Below, in pieces: positions 1 through 9,269 of a DNA stretch of 64,000 bases. This DNA comes from Gammaproteobacteria bacterium (lineage in GTDB: Bacteria; Pseudomonadota; Gammaproteobacteria; Steroidobacterales; Steroidobacteraceae), in assembly GCA_003132025.1 (NCBI GenBank), contig PKWJ01000035.1:2314-66313 (forward strand). The letters are read 5' to 3'. The notes below the pieces were generated by a model. It was not told the origin of the DNA. It saw nothing but the letters and a program-made list of their open reading frames with translations, and did no database searches. A program made the translations under genes and the position numbers. Each line of letters begins with the position of its first letter. The first letter of the stretch is position 1.

Positions 1-872
1 CAGATCGCGTAGGTCAGGTCGGCGCGGTTGAGCGTATAGAAATGAAACTCATCGACGCCCTCGCGCGATAGCGCCTCCACCTGCTCGATGGCAAATGCCG
101 CGGCAATCATGCGGCGTGTATCGGCATCGTCTTCCAGGCCGTTGAAGCGCAGCCGCAGCCAATCCGGCACCGATGCGCCGCAACGCTCGGCGAAGCGCAG
201 CATCTGCGGAAAGCGCGTGATCGGCAGGATGCCGGGCACCAGGCTGGCCTTGATGCCGGCGGCCGCGCAGCGATCGCGAAAGCGCAGGAATATGCTCGGC
301 TCGAAGAAGAACTGCGAGATCGCGCGATCGGCACCAGCGTCGAGCTTGGCCTTGAGATTATCCAGGTCGAAGGCCGCGCTCGGCGCCTCGGGGTGGCCTT
401 CCGCATAGGCCGCCACCGAGATCTCGAAATCGGCCACGCCGCGCAGGCCGCGCACCAGGTCGACCGCGTAGGCAAAGCCGTCCGGGTAAGGCGTATAGCC
501 GCTGCTGCCCTGCGGGGCATCGCCGCGCAGTGCGACGATGTGGCGCACACCGGTGTGCCAGTAGTTGCGCGCGATTTCCAGCACGTGCGCGCGGTCCATG
601 CCAACGCAGGTCAGGTGTGCCGCCGGGGTCAGCAGCGTTTCCTTGACGACGCGCGACACCACGTTGTGCGTGCGTTCGCGGGTCGAGCCGTCGGCGCCGT
701 AGGTGACCGACACGAATCGGGGACGCAGCGGAGCCAGCCGCTGGATCGACTGCCACAGCGTCTGCTCCATCTGTGCGTCGCCGGGCGGGAAGAATTCGAA
801 CGATACCTGCACCGGACGCGCGAGCCGGCTCAGCCCGGTGCCGACGCGGCCGACCAAAGATGCGGTGTTCAT
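1..872 (-). CDS. metF: 5,10-methylenetetrahydrofolate reductase, C-terminal part outside window
   Basis: Reduces 5,10-methylene-THF to 5-methyl-THF for methionine synthesis, a cytoplasmic FAD enzyme. The frame runs from ATG at 872 to the window edge (290 codons) with no stop, so the 3' end is missing. Near the N-terminus is SFEFFPPG, the MetF signature with the catalytic Glu, followed by FVSVTYGADGS and the central HIVALRGD motif; a TIM-barrel of this type is normally about 280-300 residues, so little is missing. The start overlaps the stop of the upstream ArsR-methyltransferase gene by four bases (ATGA), which indicates translational coupling and one operon for methyl-group metabolism. Confidence 0.95.
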   Translation of the reverse strand, partial: MNTASLVGRVGTGLSRLARPVQVSFEFFPPGDAQMEQTLWQSIQRLAPLRPRFVSVTYGADGSTRERTHNVVSRVVKETLLTPAAHLTCVGMDRAHVLEIARNYWHTGVRHIVALRGDAPQGSSGYTPYPDGFAYAVDLVRGLRGVADFEISVAAYAEGHPEAPSAAFDLDNLKAKLDAGADRAISQFFFEPSIFLRFRDRCAAAGIKASLVPGILPITRFPQMLRFAERCGASVPDWLRLRFNGLEDDADTRRMIAAAFAIEQVEALSREGVDEFHFYTLNRADLTYAI

Positions 873-1894
873 GCCAGACCTGCCAGCGGTTGCGGATCGA
901 TGACTCGGGACGGCCGTTGGCCGTGGTGCGCCAGCGCGACGATGAAATGGCGACCGGCCAGGTCGCAGGGCCGCAGCCGGTCGGCGTTCATACCGGCGGC
1001 GGCGAACCAGCGTCGCAGCTGCGACAGCGGGTTGTCCGAGGCGCGCGCGTCGATCTGATCGAAGTCCTCGATCACGATCAGGCGGCCGTCCGGTCGCACG
1101 GTGCGGGCCGCCTCGGCGATCGCCGCCGCCGGCCGCTCGGCCGCGGCCAGCACGCGATCGATCGATACCGTGTCGAAGCTGGCGTCGTCAAACGGCAGGC
1201 TGTACATGTCGCCGCGGCGAAATTCGCAATGTGAGAGACCCGCGCCGTGGATACGGGTGCGTGCCAGCCGCAGTGCCGGCGCCGAGATATCCACGCCCAC
1301 CGCGCGCCGCGCACGCGGTCCCAGGATCTGCAGCATCAGCCCCGATCCGGTACCGATATCGAGCAGCTCGCCGACCGGGGTCGGGCCGAGTTCTTCCAGC
1401 AGCAGGCTCGACAGCTCGTCGCGCGATGACGACCGGGACGCTGACCCGGAAGCATCGGCGGTGAGGCCCCCCGCCGCCTCCGTGGCCGCGCCGCCGGCGG
1501 CGGTCTGTGCCGCGCCAAGCTGTCGCGCGGCAACGAGTGCCCGGTTGCCGATCACCTGCAGCGCGCGTTCACGGTCGCGCTTGAGCTCCTGTGCATCCGG
1601 GTCGGCCATCCCCAGCAGCTGGCGCTGCCACTCGAGATAGCGCCCGCTGTGCGGGGCGCGGTAATAAACACACTGCTGCTCGCGAAACCGGTCGAGAAAT
1701 CCCGCCTCAGTTAGCAGACGCAGGTGGCGTGATATGCGAGGCTGACTCTGGTTGAGCACGACCGCGAGCTCGCCGACGGTGTATTCCGCCTGGCTGAGCA
1801 GGAACAGCAGTCGCAACCGGGTCGGCTCGGCGGCGCTTTTGAGCGCACGCACGACCTCCCCGAGATCATCGCTGGCGAAGGAGCCTTTGAACAT
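869..1894 (-). CDS. ArsR-family regulator fused to a SAM-dependent methyltransferase
   Basis: 341 residues. Residues about 8-100 form an ArsR/SmtB winged helix (LKSAAEPTRLRLLFLLSQAE, then NQSQPRISRHLRLL as the recognition helix). Residues about 165-320 form a class I methyltransferase with the SAM-binding motif LLDIGTGSGLMLQIL and the post-motif VGVDIS. No classical Cys metal site (ELCVC) is seen in the recognition helix, so metal sensing is unlikely. Fusions of this kind are known next to metF/ahcY genes in proteobacteria. I infer that the second domain senses or uses SAM or SAH and controls metF, with which it overlaps by four bases. The start ATG at 1894 follows AAAGGA at short spacing. 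Confidence 0.88.
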   Translation of the reverse strand: MFKGSFASDDLGEVVRALKSAAEPTRLRLLFLLSQAEYTVGELAVVLNQSQPRISRHLRLLTEAGFLDRFREQQCVYYRAPHSGRYLEWQRQLLGMADPDAQELKRDRERALQVIGNRALVAARQLGAAQTAAGGAATEAAGGLTADASGSASRSSSRDELSSLLLEELGPTPVGELLDIGTGSGLMLQILGPRARRAVGVDISAPALRLARTRIHGAGLSHCEFRRGDMYSLPFDDASFDTVSIDRVLAAAERPAAAIAEAARTVRPDGRLIVIEDFDQIDARASDNPLSQLRRWFAAAGMNADRLRPCDLAGRHFIVALAHHGQRPSRVIDPQPLAGLA

Positions 1895-1930
1895 ATTCCT
1901 TTAATATATAAACATATCTTTATATACGCC
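1888..1930 (-). promoter_or_regulatory. AT-rich direct repeats over the start of the ArsR-methyltransferase gene
   Basis: In a GC-rich window this short tract is almost pure A/T. Two near copies of AACATAT-CTTTA-TATA begin at 1890 and 1911, 21 bp apart, which is two helical turns. They lie across the start codon and leader of the ArsR-type gene, so an autoregulatory operator is plausible. The repeat is seen; its function is inferred. Confidence 0.35.
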
Positions 1931-2040
1931 AAAATATTCTAACAGCCGCGGGGACCTTCTGCTACCCTCGACGCCCTTTTGGCATCCAGATTCTAGACTT
2001 AGATGCTGTTCTTGCTTTACATAACGACCCCTGTAAGCCC

Positions 2041-3864
2041 ATGCAACGCCCTATTCGAAACATCGCCATCATTGCCCACGTCGATCATGGCAAGACCACG
2101 CTGGTCGATTGCCTGCTGAAGCAGTCCGGGACCTTCGCCGCCCACGAGAAGATGGGCGATCGCATCATGGATTCGAATGCCATCGAGCGAGAGCGCGGCA
2201 TCACCATCCTCGCCAAGAACTGCGCGATCGAATACGGCGGCACCCGGATTAACATCGTCGATACGCCCGGCCACGCCGATTTCGGCGGTGAGGTCGAGCG
2301 CGTGCTGTCGATGGTCGATGGCGTGCTGCTGCTGGTCGATGCGGTCGAAGGCCCGATGCCGCAGACCCGGTTCGTCACCCGCAAGGCGCTGGCGCTCGGC
2401 CACAAGGCGATCGTCGTGGTCAACAAGATCGATCGCCCGGGTGCGCGTCCGGGCTGGGTGGTCGATCAGACCTTCGAGCTGTTCGACAAGCTGGGCGCCA
2501 CCGATGCGCAACTGGATTTCCCGGTGATCTACGCCTCGGCCCTGCAGGGCTGGGCCAGCACCGACATGACGCGACGCGAGCCGGATATGTCGGCGCTGTT
2601 CGAGGCCATTCTTCAGTATGTGCCGCCGCCGCCGACCGAGATCGACGCGCCGCTGCAGTTGCAGATCTCGACCCTGGACTACAACTCCTATGTCGGCCGC
2701 ATCGGCATCGGCCGCATCCGCCGCGGCACGCTGCGTGCCGGGCGCAATGTGGTATTGCGTTACGGCGACGAGGACCGTGGCCCGGCAAAGATCGCCCAGG
2801 TGCTGACCTTCACCGGCCTGCAGCGCTCGTCGGTGGAGGAAGCCGCGGCCGGCGATATCGTCGCTGTCACCGGCATCGACGACATCAATATCGGCATTAC
2901 GATCTGCGATCCGTTGCAGCCGGAAGGCATGCCGCCGATCCAGGTGGACGAGCCGACGCTGGCGATGACCTTCCAGGTCAACACCTCACCGCTGGCCGGG
3001 CGCGAAGGCAAATTCGTCACCAGCCGCCAGATTCGCGAACGCCTGTATCGCGAGCTGCAGAGCAACGTCGCCCTGCGCGTCGAGGACACCGCCGACGCGG
3101 ACGCGTTCCGTGTGCTCGGCCGCGGTGAGCTGCATCTGACGATCCTGATCGAGAACATGCGCCGCGAGGGCTATGAGCTGGCGGTCGGCAAACCGCAGGT
3201 GCTGAAAAAAATCGTCAATGGCGAAGTGCTCGAACCGTTCGAGGCGCTGACGGTCGACATCGACGAGGTCCATCAGGGCGGTGTCATGGAGGCCCTGGGC
3301 GCCCGCCGCGCCGAACTGACCGACATGCAGATCGACGGCAACCAGCGCGCGCGGCTCGAGTACCGCGTGCCGGCGCGCGGCCTGATCGGCTTCGTCGGCG
3401 AGTTCATGACCCTGACGCGCGGCAACGGCCTGATGAGCCACATCTTCGACGGTTATTCCGCAGTCAAGGGCGAGATCCCGGACCGGCGCAATGGCGTGCT
3501 GATCAGCAACGAGGACGGCGAAGCGGTCGCCTATGCGCTATTCATGCTGCAGGAGCGCGGCCGCATGTTCGTCAGCCCGGGTGACAAGCTGTACGAGGGC
3601 GCCATCATCGGCATCCACAGCCGCGAGAATGACCTGGTGGTCAACCCGATCAAGACCAAGAAGCTGACCAACATCCGCGCCGCCGGCAAGGACGAGGCCA
3701 TCGTGCTCACGCCCCCGATCCAGATGACGCTCGAATACGCCGTGGAATTCATCGCCGAGGACGAGCTGGTCGAAGTCACGCCGCAGAGCATCCGCCTGCG
3801 CAAGCGCCACCTTAAGGCGCACGATCGCAAGCGCGCCTCGCGCGAAGAGACGCTGCCGGTCTGA
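2041..3864 (+). CDS. typA: Ribosome-associated translational GTPase TypA/BipA
   Basis: 607 residues, the usual TypA/BipA length. The G domain carries HVDHGKTTL (G1), RGITI (G2), [14 protein letters not shown] (G3) and NKIDRP (G4), followed by EF-G-like domains II, III and V and the TypA-specific C-terminal domain. It binds 70S ribosomes and supports 50S maturation and growth at low temperature or under stress. The ATG at 2041 starts exactly at the family's usual N-terminus; upstream there is only a weak Shine-Dalgarno. It is transcribed alone, divergent from the metF operon and convergent with the NCS1 permease gene, 16 bp from that gene's stop. Confidence 0.97.
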   Translation: MQRPIRNIAIIAHVDHGKTTLVDCLLKQSGTFAAHEKMGDRIMDSNAIERERGITILAKNCAIEYGGTRINIVDTPGHADFGGEVERVLSMVDGVLLLVDAVEGPMPQTRFVTRKALALGHKAIVVVNKIDRPGARPGWVVDQTFELFDKLGATDAQLDFPVIYASALQGWASTDMTRREPDMSALFEAILQYVPPPPTEIDAPLQLQISTLDYNSYVGRIGIGRIRRGTLRAGRNVVLRYGDEDRGPAKIAQVLTFTGLQRSSVEEAAAGDIVAVTGIDDINIGITICDPLQPEGMPPIQVDEPTLAMTFQVNTSPLAGREGKFVTSRQIRERLYRELQSNVALRVEDTADADAFRVLGRGELHLTILIENMRREGYELAVGKPQVLKKIVNGEVLEPFEALTVDIDEVHQGGVMEALGARRAELTDMQIDGNQRARLEYRVPARGLIGFVGEFMTLTRGNGLMSHIFDGYSAVKGEIPDRRNGVLISNEDGEAVAYALFMLQERGRMFVSPGDKLYEGAIIGIHSRENDLVVNPIKTKKLTNIRAAGKDEAIVLTPPIQMTLEYAVEFIAEDELVEVTPQSIRLRKRHLKAHDRKRASREETLPV

Positions 3865-3884
3865 GCCGGTCTGAGCCGGTCTAG
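3855..3884. repeat. Three tandem copies of a 10-bp unit at a convergent gene end
   Basis: GCCGGTCTGA is repeated at 3855, 3865 and 3875 (the last copy ends in AG). The first copy contains the typA stop codon and the last contains the stop codon of the convergent permease gene. It is likely a slippage product between two stop codons. Confidence 0.7.
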
Positions 3885-5344
3885 AGACTCGCGGCGCCGG
3901 CAGCCGGCCTCAGCCCCGCAGCCTGCAGTTCCAGCGCGCGCTCGCTGTCGCTGATGGCGCCGGATTCGCTGGCCGGATCAAACGCGCGCGTCAGCCACAG
4001 GTACACCGCCCCGGCCACCACCAGGCCGACCAGCCAGCCGAGGTCGACGCCGCCGAGGGCGCGCGCTGCCGGCCCGGTATAGACATCGGGCACGACGAAG
4101 AACGGCGTCGTCGCGATGAAACCGGCAAGGTACGCGGTCAGCCCCCTGGCATCCCAGGCGCCGTAGATACCATTTGGCAGGAACAACTGGGTAATCGCAT
4201 AGCGCCCGCGGCGCACGAAGAAATAATCCACCAGGTTGATCGAGGTCCAGGGCGCCAGCAGGTACAGCATCATGGTGAGTACCGCGAACAGCAGCGCGAT
4301 CGAATTGGCGCTGATGGCAACGCTCAGCGCCGCCCAGGTCAGCGCCAGCATGATGATGGTGATCATCCGCAGGCGCGGCGTCGGCCGTGTTTCGAACAGT
4401 GAGCTCAACGCGGTGATCACGGTGAGCATGCCGCTGTAGGCGTTGAGTCCCATGGTCGCCGTGAGCACCAGCACCGAGGCCACCGACAGCACCAACCCAA
4501 AGCCGGCGGCCAGGCTATTGCCGGCGTCGTACAGCGCCACCAGTCCGTCCGCGGCCCCGAGCCGCGTCGCCAGCCAGGCGCCCACCGCAATCAACCAGAT
4601 CGCCGAGGAAGAAGCCCCGACGTAGACGGCGGCGATGATCGCCCGCGGCCGGCTGTTGCGCGGCAGATAGCGCGAGTAGTCCGACACCGACGGTGCCAGG
4701 GCAATGTTGTAGCTGGCACTGGCGGCGAACTGACCGAAGAACGCAACCGTGCTCCAGCCGCCGGTGGCCACATGGGTCGCCGGGATCCAATGCAGCATGA
4801 TCGCCACGGTGAGCACGGTGTAGAGCGGCATGCACAGCACGAAGCTCCAGCGAAATATGCGATGCATCCAGTCGTATCCGTAGATCGCCAGCAACGCCGC
4901 CGCGGCTGAGGCTGCAACCGTCACCACACGCTCATTCCAGCCGAGGATCGCCTTCAGCCCGTGCGCCGTCAGCACGCAGTCGGCGACGTTGAAGCCCAGG
5001 AACGTGAACAACGTGCCGACCAGCACCACGGCGACGCCGCGAAAACCGAACTGCGCGCGCGACTGGATCATCTGCGGCAGCCCGAGTTCGGGCCCCTGGG
5101 AGGCATGAAAGGCGACGAACATGGTTCCAAACAAAATGCCGAGCGCCCCCGCAAGCGAGGTGTAGCCGAAGCTCAGGCCCATGCTCGGACCGACGAAGCC
5201 GATCGCGATGCTGAAGAAATGGAAATTCGCCAGGAACCAGAACGGCACCTGGTCTGCGACCCGTCCGTGGCGCTCGCGCTGGTCGATGTAGTCGATGGAT
5301 TTGTGCTCCATCGCCAGGCCGGCCGGCTCGATGGGACTGCTCAT
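3881..5344 (-). CDS. NCS1-family nucleobase-type cation symporter (first copy)
   Basis: 487 residues with about 12 hydrophobic segments and a C-terminal tail. NCS1 hallmarks are visible: FVGPSMGLSFGYTSL near the N-terminus, ASQGPELGLPQMIQSR, a central VSDYSRYLPR and LVDYFFVRRG late in the protein. Members import purines, cytosine, allantoin, hydantoins or thiamine with H+ or Na+; the substrate cannot be read from sequence. The ATG at 5344 overlaps the TAA of the TPR-sulfotransferase gene by one base (TAATG). An upstream-extended frame exists but would run inside that gene. It is the last gene of the operon led by the guanidine-I riboswitch, so its substrate may be a guanidino compound or a product (inference). 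A paralogue lies at 14035-15444. Confidence 0.88.
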   Translation of the reverse strand: MSSPIEPAGLAMEHKSIDYIDQRERHGRVADQVPFWFLANFHFFSIAIGFVGPSMGLSFGYTSLAGALGILFGTMFVAFHASQGPELGLPQMIQSRAQFGFRGVAVVLVGTLFTFLGFNVADCVLTAHGLKAILGWNERVVTVAASAAAALLAIYGYDWMHRIFRWSFVLCMPLYTVLTVAIMLHWIPATHVATGGWSTVAFFGQFAASASYNIALAPSVSDYSRYLPRNSRPRAIIAAVYVGASSSAIWLIAVGAWLATRLGAADGLVALYDAGNSLAAGFGLVLSVASVLVLTATMGLNAYSGMLTVITALSSLFETRPTPRLRMITIIMLALTWAALSVAISANSIALLFAVLTMMLYLLAPWTSINLVDYFFVRRGRYAITQLFLPNGIYGAWDARGLTAYLAGFIATTPFFVVPDVYTGPAARALGGVDLGWLVGLVVAGAVYLWLTRAFDPASESGAISDSERALELQAAGLRPAAGAASL

Positions 5345-6945
5345 TACTGCGTGCGGATGCCGGCGGCGTTCAACCGGCTGCTCAGCGGCGCGAGTTGCTG
5401 CCGGTAATGGCGCCACTGCAAGATCGATGAGTCGTAGATCGGTTGACGCACCTGCGCCGCGCTGGCCGTGGTGCTCGGCGCGGCATTCTCGTGAAACTGC
5501 GCGCACGCGTCCTGCCATTCAAGACCGCAGAACTGCAACAGCTTGCGCGTCTGTCCGAGCTGATCGGCGACCAGTTCTTCATAGGTCAACGTATAAATGG
5601 CCGCCGGCATGATCGCCTGCCAATGCGCCATCAACCGCCGGTAGCAAAGATAATATTGGCCGAGCTCCGCCAGATCGTAGGAATACGGGTAGCCGTCCTC
5701 GAACAGGGTCTTGTAGATCGCGTAACAGGCCGCCATCGGATCGCGCCATACGTGTACGATCTTCGCGTTCGGCAGCGCGCGCGCGATCAGGCCGCAGTAG
5801 AGATAGTTCAACGGCATCTTGTCGGTGAAGCGCGGCGCGTCCACGCCGGCGGCCCGCACCCGGTCCAGGTAATCGCGTCCCAGGGCCGCAAAGTCCAGGC
5901 TTGCCGAGCGCGCCACCAGCTCCCTGCGCGATAACTGCGCGCCCGAGGTTTGACCACGCACTGCATCCACGATCGCCAGTGCCAGGCATTTCAGTTCGCC
6001 TGCGCTGTGCAGCTGCGAGTGGCTGCCGAGGATCCGATCCACCAGCGTGGAACCGCTGCGCGGCAAGCCGACGATGAATATCGGCGCCTCGTCGCAGGCG
6101 TTCGGCGCCGAATCTGATGGTGTGGTTGCAAAAGCATCGATGATCCAGTCCACGGTGGCGAGGTCGGTGGCGACGTCGTAGCGCATATGCCGACGCCGCA
6201 GCGTCGCACCGTGGCGCAGGTGCTGGAACGATTGCTCGTATTGCTCCAGGTCCTCGTATTCCTTGGCCAGCGCGTACTGCAGCTGCACTTCTGCGCGCCA
6301 GTCGGGCAGCGGCTGTGCGATGAGCGCCTCGAGCTCGGCCACGTGATTGCTCTGCGCGCTCTGGGTGCGCAGCTGCGAGCGGTTCCGATAGGCCTCGTAG
6401 TCGGCCGGATTGAGCGCGATGACGCGATCGTAGTCGGCCTCGGCTGCGGCAATCTGGCCCAGGAAGCGCCGCACCGCCGCGCGGTTGAAAATGAACTGCG
6501 CATTGTCCGGCGCCGCGGCCACGGCCTGCTCACACGCGGCCAGTGCGCACTGCTGGTCATTGGCACGGCTGTATAGACTGCCGATCGCAGCCAGCAGCAT
6601 GCCATCGCCACCGGCGCCGCGTTGCGCGGCAGCGGCGGCCTGGCGGGCATCCGCCAGCTTTCCGGCCGCCACCAGGCACTGGCCGCGGTGGATCATCAAT
6701 CCCGCATTGCCCGGCTCGATGCTCAGTGCACGATCGATGTAGCCGAGGGCATCGGCCGTGCGATTGAGTCGCATCGCGATGTGGCTGGCGCACTGCCAGC
6801 CGGCGGCATGATCCGGGCAGCGCGCATTCATCGCCTGGCAGGCCGCTTCGGCCGCGCCCCAATCGCCGCTGCGCATGAGGCGCAGCACCTCCCGATGCGC
6901 ATCGGCGGCCGATTCCGTGGCGCGCTGCAGCCGCGGCTCAGACAT
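5344..6945 (-). CDS. TPR-repeat protein with C-terminal sulfotransferase domain
   Basis: 533 residues. Roughly residues 10-260 are tetratricopeptide repeats (alternating small/aromatic pattern, for example NPADYEAYRNRSQL). Residues about 285-500 are a sulfotransferase: the 5'-phosphosulfate-binding loop PIFIVGLPRSGSTLVDRIL and the later 3'-phosphate region HVWRDPMAACYAIY are clear. Family members move sulfate from PAPS to tyrosine, sugar or lipid hydroxyls. No signal peptide is seen, so it is probably cytoplasmic. It overlaps the DUF1028 gene by 8 bp and the permease by 1 bp, so it is firmly part of the riboswitch-led operon, though a sulfotransferase has no obvious place in guanidine catabolism. 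The acceptor is unknown. Confidence 0.85.
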   Translation of the reverse strand: MSEPRLQRATESAADAHREVLRLMRSGDWGAAEAACQAMNARCPDHAAGWQCASHIAMRLNRTADALGYIDRALSIEPGNAGLMIHRGQCLVAAGKLADARQAAAAAQRGAGGDGMLLAAIGSLYSRANDQQCALAACEQAVAAAPDNAQFIFNRAAVRRFLGQIAAAEADYDRVIALNPADYEAYRNRSQLRTQSAQSNHVAELEALIAQPLPDWRAEVQLQYALAKEYEDLEQYEQSFQHLRHGATLRRRHMRYDVATDLATVDWIIDAFATTPSDSAPNACDEAPIFIVGLPRSGSTLVDRILGSHSQLHSAGELKCLALAIVDAVRGQTSGAQLSRRELVARSASLDFAALGRDYLDRVRAAGVDAPRFTDKMPLNYLYCGLIARALPNAKIVHVWRDPMAACYAIYKTLFEDGYPYSYDLAELGQYYLCYRRLMAHWQAIMPAAIYTLTYEELVADQLGQTRKLLQFCGLEWQDACAQFHENAAPSTTASAAQVRQPIYDSSILQWRHYRQQLAPLSSRLNAAGIRTQ

Positions 6946-7612
6946 TGCCGGTCACGCCAAAAGCCGGGGCATGGGTCGGATCGAGCGCCCGTTGCACGTA
7001 GTCGTCGATCTGCGGCGCGTAGATGTCCCATAGGGCGCCAAGCGCGGCCACCGGATCGGCCTCGCTCCAATCGACGCGCAGATCGACGATCGGCCAGGCG
7101 ACCTCGCGCACGATCAGGAGGCCGGCGGAATGGATCGGTCCGGCCTCACCGCCGCGCGCAGCCCCGGAGCGCAGCGCCTGCAGCAGGCGTGCCCCCAGGT
7201 GCCCGCTCGCCGCCTCGAACGCCGCGATCATCGCGGCGGCAACCTCGGCCCGGGCCAGGAGGTTGCCGGCAGCGGCGGCGTGCTGGCCGGTCGCGCAAGC
7301 CACGATGCCCAGCGCCTGCGCGCCCGAATGCACCACCGGCGGCCCCTCGCGGCCCAGCACCAGCAACTGCCGATAAGCGGCGAACGGCGTCGTCGCCAGC
7401 ACATCCTCCAGCGCCGTGCTTGCGCTGCCCCCGTGTGCCAGCGCGTCGAGCACCCGCGGCCCCAGCGACGGATCGGTGATGTTCTGCGTCGCCACCACGC
7501 CAACGCCGGCGCGGGCGTGCGCGCAGCGCGCCGCCACCGCCGGGGACGACGAGGCGATCGCCATACCGAACATGTGCGCATCCGCGGTCCGGGCGACGAT
7601 CGACAGCGTCAC
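6938..7612 (-). CDS. DUF1028 family protein (Ntn-hydrolase-like)
   Basis: 224 residues, matching DUF1028 over its whole length: MTLSIVARTADAHMFGMAIA at the N-terminus, VGVVATQNITDPSLGPRVLD, and a C-terminal LRVDWSEADPVAALGALW. The fold is related to Ntn hydrolases and members often sit beside RidA proteins and amidohydrolases, but no reaction is established. Here it follows the RidA-like gene by 3 bp and overlaps the next gene by 8 bp. I infer a hydrolytic step on a C-N bond of the operon's substrate. No signal peptide is present, so it is cytoplasmic. Confidence 0.85.
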   Translation of the reverse strand: MTLSIVARTADAHMFGMAIASSSPAVAARCAHARAGVGVVATQNITDPSLGPRVLDALAHGGSASTALEDVLATTPFAAYRQLLVLGREGPPVVHSGAQALGIVACATGQHAAAAGNLLARAEVAAAMIAAFEAASGHLGARLLQALRSGAARGGEAGPIHSAGLLIVREVAWPIVDLRVDWSEADPVAALGALWDIYAPQIDDYVQRALDPTHAPAFGVTGNV

Positions 7613-7615
7613 CGC

Positions 7616-8032
7616 TCAGGGCTCATCGGGAATCACCGCAATCACATCCACCTCCACCAGCCATTCCGGGCGTGCCAGTGCGGTCACCACGATGCCGGTC
7701 GACACCGGGTACACCCCCTTCAGCCAGCCGCCGATGGTCCGATAGACGGCCTCGCGATAGCGCGGATCGGTCAGATAGATGGTGATCTTGCAGATGTGCT
7801 GCAGGCCGGCGCCGGCCTCGCCCAACAACCGCTCGATATTGGTCATGGCCTGATGGGCTTGCGCCGCGGCATCGCCCACCCCGACATTGAGCGCGCTATC
7901 GAGATCCTGTCCGACCTGGCCGCGAACGAAGACCGTGCGCCCGCGAGCCACGACCACCTGGCACAGATCATTGTCGAGCTTCTGCTCGGGGTAGGTGTCG
8001 CGCGTATTGAACTTCCGGATGCGGGTGTGCAC
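7616..8032 (-). CDS. RidA/YjgF/UK114-family protein
   Basis: 138 residues in the chosen form. Family features are VVARGRTVFVRGQVGQD, QAHQAMTNIERLLGEAGAG and the strand KITIYLTDPRYREAVYR. The catalytic Arg of canonical RidA, in the C-terminal R-V-E motif, is replaced: here the stretch reads PEWLVEVDVIAV, so this is a non-canonical Rid subgroup closer in that respect to RutC/YjgH-type members. It may act on enamine/imine or carbamate-like intermediates, but this is inference. I chose GTG at 8032 because AGGGGG lies five bases upstream; an ATG at 8119 would overlap the upstream gene and add a non-family extension. Confidence 0.85.
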   Translation of the reverse strand: MHTRIRKFNTRDTYPEQKLDNDLCQVVVARGRTVFVRGQVGQDLDSALNVGVGDAAAQAHQAMTNIERLLGEAGAGLQHICKITIYLTDPRYREAVYRTIGGWLKGVYPVSTGIVVTALARPEWLVEVDVIAVIPDEP

Positions 8033-8093
8033 GGCGCCCCCTGTGTGCGCTGAAAGGTATTGAAGAACCGCTGCCGCGTCCAGCCCAAGGCCT

Positions 8094-9236
8094 TCAGGCC
8101 AGGCGATCCAGGAGCGCATCCATCATCGCGTCGCAGCGCTGCAGCTGATCGATGGCGACGAATTCGTCAGGTTTGTGCGCCTGGTCGATCGATCCGGGCC
8201 CGCACACGACGGTCGGAATTCCCAGGCGAGCGCTGAACAGGCCGCCTTCGCTGCCAAAAGCCACCTTGATGCGCTCGCGATTGCCGGTCAGTGCGGCGGC
8301 CAGTTCCACCACCTCGGCATCCGCCGGGGTTTCCAGGCCCGGATACTCGTACATGAGATCCAGATCGATGCGGGTGTCTGCATCGCCGTGCATCGAATCA
8401 GCCACCGCGGCGGCGTCACCGCGAATGGCAGCGAGCAGCGCCGCCGGGTCGTCCTGCGGCAGGTTGCGGATCTCGAACTCGACTTCGCAGCGCGCCGGTA
8501 CGATGTTCAGCGCGCTGCCGCCGTGGATCACGCCCACATGCAGCGTCGTGTAGGGAACATCGTACGCCGGATCGCACGGACCGCTCAGTTCGATGCTCGA
8601 CTGGCGCCGGCGGATGCTCTCGATCAGACCGCTGGCCATATGAATGGCATTGATGCCGTGCCCGGGAGCGGCGGAGTGCGCCGCCCGCCCATGGCAGGTC
8701 GCCTTCAGGGCGGTCTTGCCCTTGTGCCCCACCGCGGTACGCAGCATCGTCGGCTCGCCGACGATGCAGAACCGCGGCCGGTGAGTCCAGTCGGCCATAT
8801 CGTCGATCAGGGAGCGCACGCCGAGGCAGCCGACTTCCTCGTCGTACGAAAAGGCCAGCTGCAGCGGCAGCCACAGCGGCCGGGCCGTGGCCCGGTGCGC
8901 GGCCCGCAGCGCACAGGCGAGAAAGCCCTTCATGTCGGCCGCGCCGCGTGCAAACAGCCGGCCGCCGCGTTCCTGCAGCCGGAACGGACTGGAGGTCCAT
9001 GCCTGGCCGTCGGTCGGCACGACGTCGGTATGACCCGACAGCAGCACGCCGCCGCGATCGGTGGGGCCGATGTGGGCGTACAGATTGGCCTTGCGGCCGT
9101 CGCGGTCCATGTACAGCTTCGACTCGACGCCGCGCGTGGCCAGAAACTGGCGCACGAACTCGACCAGCGCCAGGTTCGAATCGCGGCTGACCGTTGGAAA
9201 GCCGATCAGCTGATCCAGGATCTGAACGCTGTTCAT
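8094..9236 (-). CDS. M20-family deacylase of the acetylornithine deacetylase (ArgE) type
   Basis: 380 residues. Zinc ligands and catalytic residues of M20 enzymes are present: SGHTDVVP (His, Asp), RGAADMKG (bridging Asp), SYDEEVG (catalytic Glu plus ligand), VGEPT and a C-terminal QAHKPDE (His). Sequence style and length match ArgE, which removes acetate from N-acetylornithine. No arginine-biosynthesis gene is near and the gene is second in a guanidine-riboswitch operon, so I infer hydrolysis of an N-acyl or N-carbamoyl guanidino/amino compound instead. The start ATG at 9236 follows the TonB receptor gene by 33 bp. Confidence 0.85.
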   Translation of the reverse strand: MNSVQILDQLIGFPTVSRDSNLALVEFVRQFLATRGVESKLYMDRDGRKANLYAHIGPTDRGGVLLSGHTDVVPTDGQAWTSSPFRLQERGGRLFARGAADMKGFLACALRAAHRATARPLWLPLQLAFSYDEEVGCLGVRSLIDDMADWTHRPRFCIVGEPTMLRTAVGHKGKTALKATCHGRAAHSAAPGHGINAIHMASGLIESIRRRQSSIELSGPCDPAYDVPYTTLHVGVIHGGSALNIVPARCEVEFEIRNLPQDDPAALLAAIRGDAAAVADSMHGDADTRIDLDLMYEYPGLETPADAEVVELAAALTGNRERIKVAFGSEGGLFSARLGIPTVVCGPGSIDQAHKPDEFVAIDQLQRCDAMMDALLDRLA

Positions 9237-9269
9237 TACCTGTTCATCAAGGCGTAGGTTGCGCGATCC

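Noticed and set aside
1895-2040. SAH or SAM riboswitch in front of the metF operon
   Set aside because: The leader is short and AT-rich with direct repeats; no conserved riboswitch core is visible.
8094-9236. Assignment as the arginine-biosynthesis argE
   Set aside because: No other arg genes are near and the operon is led by a guanidine-I riboswitch; only the M20 deacylase class is supported.
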